From MR-S7 sp000400995 (lineage in GTDB: Bacteria; Pseudomonadota; Gammaproteobacteria; Burkholderiales; Burkholderiaceae_C), in assembly GCF_045291395.1 (NCBI RefSeq), contig NZ_CP152342.1:1612001-1676000 (forward strand): 64,000 nt of DNA, read 5' to 3'. The translations under genes were made by a program, and so were the position numbers. Numbering within the stretch: position 1 is the first letter of the stretch; the number at the start of each line of letters is the position of its first letter. This document shows, piece by piece, positions 8,551 through 18,996 of the stretch. A model generated the notes under the pieces. It was not told the origin of the DNA and searched no databases. It was given only the letters and a program-made list of their open reading frames with translations.

Positions 8551-9537
8551 TCAGGAATTGGCCGTGATGCCGGTTTGCCTGGCCACCGCCTGCCAACGCG
8601 CGATTTCCTCTCCGAGGAATTTCGAGAACGCTTGCGGACCGACCTGCATGGGGTCGATGAATGCTGCCGTCAGCTTGGCCTTGACATCGGGCAGTTCGAC
8701 CGATTTCGCAAAGGCTGCGCCCAGCTGTTGCAATACCTCAGGCGGCGTCTTCGCCGGAGCCAGCACGCCGTACCAGGCGCTGGCGACGATACCCGGCACG
8801 CTTTCCGAGAAGGTCTGCACCTGCGGCAGCTTGGGATGGCGCGACGGGCTGGCGATGGCGAGAACCTTGAGCCGTTTCGCCTCGATGTGCGGCATGCAAG
8901 CTGGAACGGAGTTGATCACCAGCGGAATCTGCCCGCCGACGGCATCGCTCAGAGCAGCGCTGCCGCCCTTGTAGGGCACGTGTACAAGATCCATACCAGT
9001 CTTCAGCTTCAGCGTTTCCAGCAGCAGATGCGCCACCGACCCAGCGCCGGTGGTGCCCACTCCGGCATTGCGCACCTGGTCGCGCGGCAGCGCGAGCATG
9101 TCCTTCAGCGAGTCGGCCGGGAAGGAGGGGTGGGCCACAAGCAGTTGGGGCGACGAGCCGACGAGGGTGATGGGCGCGAAGTCCTTGATCGGGTCGAACG
9201 GAATCTTGGGCTGCACCGCGGGATTGGTCGCAAATGCGGCATCGGTGAGCAGGAGGGTATAGCCGTCCGCAGGGCCCTTGGCCACCGCGTCGGAACCGAT
9301 CAAGCCGTTCGCGCCGGCTTTGTTGTCGACCACGACCGACCATCCCAACGTCTCGGTCAGGCGCTGTGCGATGGTCCGGGCAACCATGTCGGCACCCCCG
9401 CCCGCCGCGTACGGCACGATCAGCCGGATGGGACGGTTGGGAAAACCGTTTGCGAATGCGGAACCACTCGTGGCGCCAGCGGCGTGCGCGGCGGCCAGGG
9501 CGACGAAGTGGCGGCGGGAAATGGAGGGCATGTTCAC
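8551..9537 (-). CDS. Bug-family tripartite tricarboxylate transporter substrate-binding protein
   Basis: A 328-residue periplasmic receptor of the Bug/TctC family, which binds small carboxylates. The N-terminus has a twin-arginine-like export signal (ISRRHFVALAAAHAAG) cut near SAFA. The family core starts at FPNRPIRLIVPYAAGGGADM, followed by DNKAGANGLIG and the VPYKGGSAALSDAVGGQI ligand-loop region. No TctA or TctB membrane partner is nearby. It lies 12 bases after the racemase-like gene on the same strand and is probably cotranscribed with it, so its ligand may relate to an amino acid or its keto acid; this last point is inference. Confidence 0.88.
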   Translation of the reverse strand: MNMPSISRRHFVALAAAHAAGATSGSAFANGFPNRPIRLIVPYAAGGGADMVARTIAQRLTETLGWSVVVDNKAGANGLIGSDAVAKGPADGYTLLLTDAAFATNPAVQPKIPFDPIKDFAPITLVGSSPQLLVAHPSFPADSLKDMLALPRDQVRNAGVGTTGAGSVAHLLLETLKLKTGMDLVHVPYKGGSAALSDAVGGQIPLVINSVPACMPHIEAKRLKVLAIASPSRHPKLPQVQTFSESVPGIVASAWYGVLAPAKTPPEVLQQLGAAFAKSVELPDVKAKLTAAFIDPMQVGPQAFSKFLGEEIARWQAVARQTGITANS

Positions 9538-9549
9538 AGCTCCTGCGAT

Positions 9550-10686
9550 CTAGGGTTGAGAAAAGGAAAGCGGAGACCCGCAGGCGCCGATGTACTCACG
9601 CTCCACGGTGGGACCGATCTGCAGCGCCAGATCGATGACACGGGCGGCACGCTGGAAGGCGCAAGCCTCTTCCGGGGAGATCACGGCTCCCTCCTGCCGG
9701 CCAATGATCACTACCTCGTCCCCCACCTGCGCATCAGGCAGGCTGCTGAGGTCGATGCGCGTGTATTCGAGCGCGGGCTTGCCGAGGACAGGCGCCCGCT
9801 GGCCGCGCACCAGCACGCTGGCAGCATGGACGCGATGCATGCCATCCGAGTAACCGATGGGCAGCACGCCGACCCGCATGTCCTGGCGCATCGGGAAGGC
9901 TGCTTGTTGCAGGTGCTCGGTGCGCTCGACGGTCCGCACGGCGAGAAGGCGGGTGCGCAACTGGGCGAAGGCCTGCGCCGGCCCTCCCGACAGGGAGGAG
10001 AACAATGCGGCGCCGGGGTCCACCGCGCTGAGTGCCATGGATGCGCCGGCCATCCGCAGCACCTTCGAACTCGCGAGCGCGAACCACGGCACGTCGATGC
10101 CATCGGCCCGCAGTTCCTGGTGCAACCCGACGAAGCGGTCGTATTGCCATTGCATGCACTCGCGCACGCCTTCCCCGTCGCCGTGCTGCACGTTCGGGTG
10201 CGCATGCACCGCAAACAATTCCATCCGTGGATGCGCATGCACCCGCCGGATGAATTCACGCGCCTGCGACAAAGGCACGCCGATGCGCTCGGGCCCGATG
10301 TCGACCTTCACGGCAACGCGCACTCGGGCCTTCAGGTGCTGTGCGAAACCGGCGAAGGAGGCCTCGTCGTGCAACGAAGGCATCAGCGAATATTCCTCGT
10401 GGACCGCGACGCTGCCGGCGTCCGCCAGAGTGCCTGCGTACACCAGGATCGGCGCGGTGATGCCCGCTTCGCGCAGGGCGACCGCGTCGTGCAGGCTGGA
10501 CATCGAGAGCGCGTCGGCGCCGTTCTCCAGCACCGTCAGCGCCACGGGCAAGACCCCGTAGCCGTATCCGCCGGCCTTCAAGGTCGCGATGAAAGGGCGG
10601 CCCTGGCCGATGACGGTGCGGATTTCGCGGGTACAGGCCGCAACCGCGCGCAGATCTATTTGGAAAACGTTGGGCCGATGGAGCAT
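9550..10686 (-). CDS. alanine racemase family PLP enzyme
   Basis: A 378-residue protein with the alanine racemase fold: an N-terminal PLP barrel and a C-terminal beta domain. The PLP lysine is Lys37 in ATLKAGGYGYG (the usual form is KANAYGHG), and the second catalytic base is Tyr279 in PIGYSDGMHR (usually GYADG). These departures and the location beside a Bug receptor and a LysR regulator suggest a catabolic or broad-specificity racemase rather than the wall-building Alr, but that is inference. The start is uncertain: the frame opens 20 codons earlier at 10746, inside a palindrome that overlaps the divergent regulator, so I prefer the ATG giving MLHRPNVFQIDLRA. Confidence 0.75.
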   Translation of the reverse strand: MLHRPNVFQIDLRAVAACTREIRTVIGQGRPFIATLKAGGYGYGVLPVALTVLENGADALSMSSLHDAVALREAGITAPILVYAGTLADAGSVAVHEEYSLMPSLHDEASFAGFAQHLKARVRVAVKVDIGPERIGVPLSQAREFIRRVHAHPRMELFAVHAHPNVQHGDGEGVRECMQWQYDRFVGLHQELRADGIDVPWFALASSKVLRMAGASMALSAVDPGAALFSSLSGGPAQAFAQLRTRLLAVRTVERTEHLQQAAFPMRQDMRVGVLPIGYSDGMHRVHAASVLVRGQRAPVLGKPALEYTRIDLSSLPDAQVGDEVVIIGRQEGAVISPEEACAFQRAARVIDLALQIGPTVEREYIGACGSPLSFSQP

Positions 10687-10742
10687 GGCCCGCACTGTCG
10701 CCCTGCGGCCGAGTGCTGACAAACGATGATTTTGGGCTGTAT

Positions 10743-10761
10743 GCATGACTTAAAATCATGC
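10743..10761. promoter_or_regulatory. inverted repeat between racemase-like gene and LysR regulator
   Basis: GCATGA, a 7-base AT-rich spacer, then TCATGC. The dyad lies between the divergent genes and resembles a T-N11-A LysR box. It overlaps the first possible ATG of both genes, which supports later starts for one or both. It could be an autoregulatory operator; this is inferred from position and symmetry only. Confidence 0.4.
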
Positions 10762-11750
10762 GTATGCCGCGCAGTTCCAGCCGTGAGCTTCTTCCACCGC
10801 TATTGGCCGTGCGCGCCTTCGAGGCGGCAGCGCGGCGCCTCAGCTTCTCGCTGGCTGCACAGGACCTGCATGTGACGCAGAGCGCCGTCAGCCGCCAGGT
10901 TCGGCTGCTCGAGGACTTCCTCGGCTACCGGCTCTTCGTGCGCCTCACGCGCAGCGTGGCGCTCACCCCGCAGGGAGAGGATTTCTTCCGGGCGGCACAG
11001 CAAAGCCTCGATATTCTCGAAACGGCGACCCGCCGCGGACGGGAATCCGGAGGCCGCTGCACGCTCAAGATCAGCATCACGCAATCGCTGGCTTTTGAGT
11101 ACGTGCTGCCGCGGCTGCCTGCGTTCTCGGCGGCGTGGCCGGATATCGAGGTGCGGGTGCTGACATCGACCGCGCCCGCGGATTTCCAAAGCGATGAATT
11201 CGACGCTGCGATCCGGCTCGGCCCGTTCCCGGGCAAGCGCTATCTGCGCAACCAGCCGCGCATCCCGCATGAGCTGGTGCGCAGTTGGAACGGCGTCGCG
11301 GCGTTCCAGCTCTGGGACGAGGTCCTCACGCCGGTGGCCAGCCGCCGCTTGATCGCGCCAGGTGCGTTGCACTCGCCCGCCGACCTCTGCCAATTCACCT
11401 TGCTTTCCGTGGCTCCCCGTCCCACTGCATGGAGCGACTGGTTCCGTTCGCGCGGCGAGACGCTGCCTGCCAAGGTGGCGACGAGCGACTTCGGGCACTT
11501 CTTCATGACCTTGGACGCGGCGCGCGCCGGGCGTGGGGTGGCATTGGTGCCCACGCTTTTCCTGCGCAGCCTCGATCCACTGTCCGACCTGTTCTGCCCT
11601 TTCGCGTCGAACGTGCCCAGTGCGGGCGAGTACTACTTCCTCTGCCGCGAAGAGACTGCCGCACGCGGACCGGTCGAGGCGCTCATCGCCTGGCTGCAGG
11701 CCGATGCGCGCGAGTTTGCCGATGCGACCGTGCAGTTCCCGCCGCGATAG
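10758..11750 (+). CDS. LysR-family transcriptional regulator (GcvA-like)
   Basis: A 330-residue LysR regulator. The N-terminal winged helix-turn-helix (about residues 10-70) carries LLAVRAFEAAARRLSFSLAA and HVTQSAVSRQVRLLEDFLG, the form seen in GcvA-like members that control amino acid genes. The C-terminal co-inducer domain has the usual late segment GRGVALVPTLFLRS. It is divergent from the racemase-like and Bug genes and probably controls them. Two in-frame ATGs (MRMPRSS and MPRSS) are possible; the second one clears the palindrome better. Confidence 0.85.
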   Translation: MRMPRSSSRELLPPLLAVRAFEAAARRLSFSLAAQDLHVTQSAVSRQVRLLEDFLGYRLFVRLTRSVALTPQGEDFFRAAQQSLDILETATRRGRESGGRCTLKISITQSLAFEYVLPRLPAFSAAWPDIEVRVLTSTAPADFQSDEFDAAIRLGPFPGKRYLRNQPRIPHELVRSWNGVAAFQLWDEVLTPVASRRLIAPGALHSPADLCQFTLLSVAPRPTAWSDWFRSRGETLPAKVATSDFGHFFMTLDAARAGRGVALVPTLFLRSLDPLSDLFCPFASNVPSAGEYYFLCREETAARGPVEALIAWLQADAREFADATVQFPPR

Positions 11751-11765
11751 GGCGGCCTTCGGCGC

Positions 11766-12152
11766 TTACTTCATGGTGAAGCGCGCGGTAGCGGCCTTGC
11801 CATGGACCGTGACGACCGCCACGGCCTTGGTGCCGGGCCCCACCTTGAAGCTTCCGGTGGCCTGCAGCCTGTCGCCAGCCGGCTGGAGCTCGACCTCCTG
11901 CTTGTCGGTGCCGGTCAGCAGCACGACTTTCGCGCGGGCCTGCGAGACATCGGCAGGCTTGCCGTGGTCGCGCACATAGAGCTGGATCGTGTCGGGCCGG
12001 GCGACGAGTTCGTAGTCCACGTCCTTGACCTCGACCACGACGCCGCCGTGCATCGGCTGGTGTCCGTGGGCATGGTCGTGCTTGCCGCCCGCGGCGAAAG
12101 CCGCGCTGGCGAGAGTCAGGGTGATGGCAGCGACAGCAGCATGCGTCTTCAT
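11766..12152 (-). CDS. small periplasmic His-rich protein at the end of the metal-efflux operon
   Basis: A 128-residue exported protein. The signal peptide (residues 1-20, ending AAFA) is followed by a metal-binding patch GGKHDHAHGHQ and a C-terminal beta-rich stretch. I do not recognise a named family with certainty; similar small proteins occur at the end of czc/cus-type operons and may buffer metal in the periplasm. AAGGAAAC lies just upstream of the ATG. It starts 44 bases after the czcA-like gene on the same strand and is the last gene of the operon. The only direct evidence for a metal role is the histidine cluster and the neighbours. Confidence 0.75.
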   Translation of the reverse strand: MKTHAAVAAITLTLASAAFAAGGKHDHAHGHQPMHGGVVVEVKDVDYELVARPDTIQLYVRDHGKPADVSQARAKVVLLTGTDKQEVELQPAGDRLQATGSFKVGPGTKAVAVVTVHGKAATARFTMK

Positions 12153-12196
12153 GGTGTTTCCTTTCGGGTGGATGGAAAAAACGGGCATTGGGGAAA

Positions 12197-15316
<3,120 letters not shown>

Positions 15317-15326
15317 GCGGGCTCCT

Positions 15327-16438
15327 TCAGCGCACCTGGTTGATCAGCGTGGCCCCTTGCGTGGCCACCCGGTCGCCGGCCGCGAGGCCCGACGTGACCG
15401 CCGCGTTCACGCCGTCCAGCGGCTCGGCCGTCACGGGGCGCGGCTCGAAGCGCTCCGGCGCGGTCTTCACCCAGACGATGGTCTGGTTCGCAGGGTTCTT
15501 CATCAGCGCGGCCACGGGCACCGCGATGCCCTGGACCGTGGCCTTGCTCTGCACGAAGACGCGCACCGGCTGGCCCACGGCCAGCGCCGACAGCGCGGGT
15601 CCTTCGGCGCGGAAGGCGAGCGGCAGCGCCTGCTCGCGCAGGCTGCGCGCGGCGCCGATGAAGGCCAGCGGAACGCGCTCCTGGCCGATGGCCAGCGTGG
15701 CGCTGCCGATGTCCGCGCCGACCGCCGGGTCGAAAGCGAGCGCCTCGATGCGCAGCCGCGCCGGGTCGATCACCTCGAAGACCAGTTCGCGCGCATCCAC
15801 CACCTGGCCGGCCACCGCGTTGGCCGAGGCGATCACGCCGGAGACGGGCGCCACCAGGGCCTCGCGGGTGGAGAGCCCGGCGCCGACGGCGGCGATGCGC
15901 TCGGCCAGGCTGCGGGCCTCGCTCTCGGCCGCCTCGATGTCCTTGCGCGGCACGGTGTCTGCCAGTTCCTGCAGGCGTGCGGCGCGCTTGTCGGCCAGGC
16001 CTTTGGCGGCACGCAGCTCGGCCAGTTGCGCGGCCTGGTTCGAGCGCTCGATGGGGGCGGCCGACGGGACGACATAGGCCAGCACCTCGCCCTTGCGCAC
16101 TGCCTGGCCGGGGTTCGGCAGCCCGCGCGGACCCGGTTCGATGCGGCCGGCGCTCGTAGGCTGGACCTTGCCCCCCGCGTTGGGGTCCATGGCCACCTTG
16201 CCGTTCAGTTCGAGCGCGCGTGGCAGCGCGCCTTCCTCGGCGCGCAGGGTGCGCACGCCGAGCTGCGCTGCGCGGGCTTGGGCAGGAACACGCTGCCATC
16301 GGGCAGGCGCTGCGGGCCGTTGGCGTTCGGCGCTGCGGGATTGTCGCCATGGTCGTGACCTTCGCCGGCGAAGGCGCAGGGGAGCATGCTCAGCGACAGC
16401 GCGGCGGCCAGGGTGAGAACTATGCGTCGCGCGGTCAT
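15327..16438 (-). pseudogene. czcB: CzcB/CusB-family periplasmic adaptor, frameshifted near residue 58
   Basis: This membrane fusion protein should link the pump to the outer-membrane channel. The first frame gives a signal peptide (MTARRIVLTL to PCAFA), a HDHGD metal patch and GSVFLPKPAQR. The rest (QLGVRTLRAEEG to the C-terminal ATQGATLINQVR) continues in the next frame. The join is at about position 16265: reading CGC then CAG needs one extra C between them, so a single base appears to be missing. Corrected, the protein has 370 residues, with the barrel-sandwich region near GKVQPTSAGRIEP and a coiled coil around EIAAVES-like residues 160-215. Either the pump operon is broken here or this is a sequence error. 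Confidence 0.82.
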
Positions 16439-16983
16439 GCGGCACCCCCTGCGCGGCGTTGGCGGGAGGCCGCCGTGCGGCCGATGGCGACCAGCACCGC
16501 GAGCGCTGCAGCCGCGCCGGCGGCCCAGGCCGCATAGCGGGCCCAGGGCCTGGAGGGTGCAGTGGCGTCGGCGTGGGCGTGCTCGTGGAGGTCGAGTTCG
16601 CCGGCCAGCAGATCGACGTCGCTGCCCGCAGTGACTGTCGCCGTGATCGGCAGCACGCCCGGCTCGGGCTCGGCAGCGAGCATGAGTTCATAGGCATCGT
16701 CATGCGGTTCGGCCTGGAGTTTTTCGCCGGCGATGTCGAGTTCGATCCGCGCGCCGGTCACCGGCGCGTTGTCGTCGGCGCGGTCGAGCCAGAGCGTGAT
16801 GCGCTTGCCGTTCAGCACGCCGACGAGTTCGAAGAGTTCCGACGCGGCGGCAAAGCGCGGCAGCGCGGGGCCGGTGGCGGCGGGGACCGCGTCGCCGTGG
16901 TCGTGGCCTTCGCCGGCGCGCGCCAGCGGAGACAGGAGGAGGGCGGCGATGCCGAGCACCGCCAGCAGGGATGAGGGTTTCAT
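16435..16983 (-). CDS. His-rich periplasmic membrane-anchored protein of the czc operon
   Basis: A 182-residue protein with a signal peptide (MKPSSLLAVLGIAALLLSPLARA), a HDHGD patch right after it, a beta-rich middle domain (about residues 40-130), a second cluster HEHAHAD near 140, and a C-terminal membrane helix ending in a basic tail (RQRRAGGAA). The N-terminal AGEGHDHGD matches the start of the mature adaptor protein next door, suggesting a shared metal-handling role. Its TGA overlaps the adaptor ATG by 4 bases, so the two are co-translated. I do not recognise a named family. The longer open frame upstream adds 27 serine-rich codons that include the intergenic repeat and is unlikely. Confidence 0.75.
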   Translation of the reverse strand: MKPSSLLAVLGIAALLLSPLARAGEGHDHGDAVPAATGPALPRFAAASELFELVGVLNGKRITLWLDRADDNAPVTGARIELDIAGEKLQAEPHDDAYELMLAAEPEPGVLPITATVTAGSDVDLLAGELDLHEHAHADATAPSRPWARYAAWAAGAAAALAVLVAIGRTAASRQRRAGGAA

Positions 16984-17018
16984 GGTCGAGGTTTCGAAAA
17001 GAGATTTGCTACTTGTTT

Positions 17019-17060
17019 GATAGCTGCTCGCGCTTGATGAATAAGTGCTGGAGGCCAATT
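17019..17060 (+). repeat. REP-like palindromic repeat, copy 1
   Basis: Reads ATAGCTGCTCGCGCTTG, a short loop, then AAGTGCTGGAGGCC. It lies between the TolC-family gene and the His-rich protein gene of the czc operon, so it is probably transcribed as a hairpin within the operon message. Confidence 0.75.
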
Positions 17061-17078
17061 TCATTCATATCCTGCCGC

Positions 17079-18332
17079 TCACTGCGGCAGCAGGCCCAGC
17101 GCTTGGCGCCAAGTGGAAATGGCCGCGGCCAGCTCGATGCGGCTGCGCGCGGCCTGGCGCTCGGCATCGAAGGCCTCGTTCTCGATGCGCAGGCGCGTGG
17201 GCAGGTCGGTTTCGCCCAGGCGGAAGGACTTGTCGAAGAAGCCGCGTGTCTCGCGCGCCAGCGCGGCGCGGCGTTCGGCGGCCGCGAGCTGGGCGCGTGC
17301 GGCATGGACGCGGGCGACGGCGGCCTCGCCCTCGGACTGCAGCCGCGCACGGTCGAGCGCGAGCTGCGCCTGGGCTTCCATGGCGTCGGCCCGCGCCGCC
17401 GCCACGCGGCTGTCGTGGCGCGGCCCTGCGCCCAGGGGGATGCGGATGCCCAGCGTGACGGTGCGGCCGTAGCGCTCGTCGAACGACCCGCGCTCGCGTG
17501 TGGCGGACAGGGTCAGCTCCGGGTTGGCGCGCGATTGCGTGGCCGCCAGCGCTGCGGCGCGCTCGGCCACGGCGGCACGGTCCTGCAACTCGGCCAGCGC
17601 CGGGTGCGGCGGTGCGTCTGCCGATGCAGGTTCCGGCTCATCGGGGGCAGGGTCCGCAATCGCTGTGATGGCCGCGCCGCCGGTCAGCGCCCTCAGCTGT
17701 TGGAGTGCCGCCGTCGTTGCGGCCTCGGCCTGCGCCACGGCGGCCTCGGCCGCGGCGACGGCGCCGTCGGCCTGGTGCCGGTCGGCCCGCGCCAGGTCGC
17801 CGGCCTGGGCGCGCCGCGCGACGTCGGCGGCGATGCGGCGCGCGCTGTCCCATTGCCCGCGAGCCATCTCTGCATCGATGCGTGTGCGCTGCCAGCTCCA
17901 CCAGGCCTCGCGCACCGTGGCGGCTAGGCGCAGGCGCGCGGCCTCCACGCGGCTTTCCAGGGCGGCGGCCGCGCTGTCCGCCAAGGCGCCGTTGCTGCGC
18001 CGCTCGCCGGGCAGCCACAGGGGGATGGCAATGGCCGCTTCGAGTTCGCGCGCGCCATCGTTGCGCGTGAACCGGTCGGACTTGGCCGCGACTGCGAGTG
18101 CGGGCGGCTCGGGTGTCCATGCGCCCGCGGCGCGCTGCTGCGCCTGCACGGCATCCCGGCGCGCAGCCAGGGCCTGTGCCTCGGGCTGGCGTGCCCAGGC
18201 CGTCTCATAGACATCTTTCAGGCTGGCCGGTGCTGGCGTTGCCTGGGCAAAACCGCCGGCGCCCATGCCGGCCAGGGTAAGGGCAAGCAGGGCCTGCCGA
18301 AGATGGTTCGGTATTCGTGTTGTCGGATACAT
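17079..18332 (-). CDS. czcC: CzcC/CusC-type TolC-family outer-membrane channel
   Basis: A 417-residue outer-membrane efflux protein (two OEP domains) forming the exit duct of the RND pump. A signal peptide ends near GGFAQA. Long alanine-, arginine- and glutamate-rich helical repeats follow (for example RLAATVREAWWSW and ARADAMEAQAQLALDRARLQ), as expected for the alpha-barrel. The start giving MYPTTRIPNH is chosen because it leads directly into the signal peptide; 14 further codons are open upstream. It is the second gene of the operon, after czcI, and is separated from the next gene by a palindromic repeat. Confidence 0.88.
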   Translation of the reverse strand: MYPTTRIPNHLRQALLALTLAGMGAGGFAQATPAPASLKDVYETAWARQPEAQALAARRDAVQAQQRAAGAWTPEPPALAVAAKSDRFTRNDGARELEAAIAIPLWLPGERRSNGALADSAAAALESRVEAARLRLAATVREAWWSWQRTRIDAEMARGQWDSARRIAADVARRAQAGDLARADRHQADGAVAAAEAAVAQAEAATTAALQQLRALTGGAAITAIADPAPDEPEPASADAPPHPALAELQDRAAVAERAAALAATQSRANPELTLSATRERGSFDERYGRTVTLGIRIPLGAGPRHDSRVAAARADAMEAQAQLALDRARLQSEGEAAVARVHAARAQLAAAERRAALARETRGFFDKSFRLGETDLPTRLRIENEAFDAERQAARSRIELAAAISTWRQALGLLPQ

Positions 18333-18455
18333 CCGATGCTCCAGTGTTGAGGACGGGACACGGGAGACCGGCAAGCAGCGGCCGGGCGGGCAGCGAAGGG
18401 GCTGCGCGCTCGGGCGCGAACGGGATGGAGGAGAAGGAGGGTCCCGCCTCGCCGG

Positions 18456-18830
18456 TCAGGCGAGGGGAGCCCATTTGGGACGTTCGGGGCGGACGGACGC
18501 CAAGGCCGCCCACGGGTCGTCGATGGGCTGGACAGACGGGCCGGGAATCCGTTCCAGGGGCAGCGGCGCCAGCCCGATCAGCAGGCCCGCGCATTGCCCA
18601 TGGCAGTGCCCGCAGTCATGGTGCCCATGGGGCGCCCCATCGCTGCCGGCGTCCTGGGCCTGCGGCGCATCCGCCAGCACGGAGGCATGGCCGTGCGCGC
18701 TGGGGTCGTGGTGCCCGAGGTGGTCCGAGGCCGCCGCGCCCGGTGTGTGGACGCAATAGCCCGCCGCCACCGCCCAGGTGGCCTGGGCGGGCATGAGCAC
18801 GAGCAACAGGATGGCGAGCCAGCGGCGCAT
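18456..18830 (-). CDS. czcI: CzcI-like His-rich periplasmic protein, first gene of the efflux operon
   Basis: A 124-residue exported protein. The signal peptide MRRWLAILLLVLMPAQATWA is followed by AAGYCVH, then several histidine clusters (HLGHHD, HGHHDCGHCHGQC) and a proline-rich tail. Size, early cysteine, His-rich middle and position ahead of czcC match CzcI, a small periplasmic protein that tunes metal-resistance gene expression in Cupriavidus. The ribosome site is weak. It sits about 30 bases downstream of a MerR-type promoter. Confidence 0.75.
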   Translation of the reverse strand: MRRWLAILLLVLMPAQATWAVAAGYCVHTPGAAASDHLGHHDPSAHGHASVLADAPQAQDAGSDGAPHGHHDCGHCHGQCAGLLIGLAPLPLERIPGPSVQPIDDPWAALASVRPERPKWAPLA

Positions 18831-18863
18831 CGAAAAAAGTGTAGCAGCAGCGAGGGAGGCGCT

Positions 18864-18894
18864 ATTTCAAACCTTGAAGCCACTCCAAGGTCAA
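18864..18894 (-). promoter_or_regulatory. MerR-type metal-responsive promoter/operator of the czc operon
   Basis: On the minus strand: -35 TTGACC, 19-base spacer, -10 TGAAAT. The spacer contains the 21-bp dyad formed by ACCTTG and CAAGGT arms (18871-18891). A 19- to 20-base spacer spanned by a dyad is the signature of promoters that MerR-family activators (CueR, ZntR, CadR, PbrR) underwind on metal binding. No MerR-family gene is found in this window, so the regulator must lie elsewhere. Confidence 0.8.
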
Positions 18895-18926
18895 GCTGCA
18901 AGGTTTTTCTTGGTGAAAACCCCTAT

Positions 18927-18942
18927 TTGCATGCGATTGCAA
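18927..18942. promoter_or_regulatory. candidate LacI-family operator 1
   Basis: TTGCATGCGATTGCAA: TTGCA and TGCAA arms around a CG-containing centre, the usual form of LacI/GalR-family boxes. It lies 55 bases before the start of the cluster that encodes its own LacI-family regulator. Binding is inferred. Confidence 0.55.
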
Positions 18943-18958
18943 GGCGCCAAAAGTATGC

Positions 18959-18972
18959 TGCATTCGTATGCA
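18959..18972. promoter_or_regulatory. candidate LacI-family operator 2
   Basis: TGCAT, TCGT, ATGCA: a second dyad with the same half-sites as operator 1. The two centres are 31 bases apart, about three helical turns, so both would face the same side of the DNA. Confidence 0.5.
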
Positions 18973-18996
18973 ACCCGTCCCAACCCAGAGAACCTC

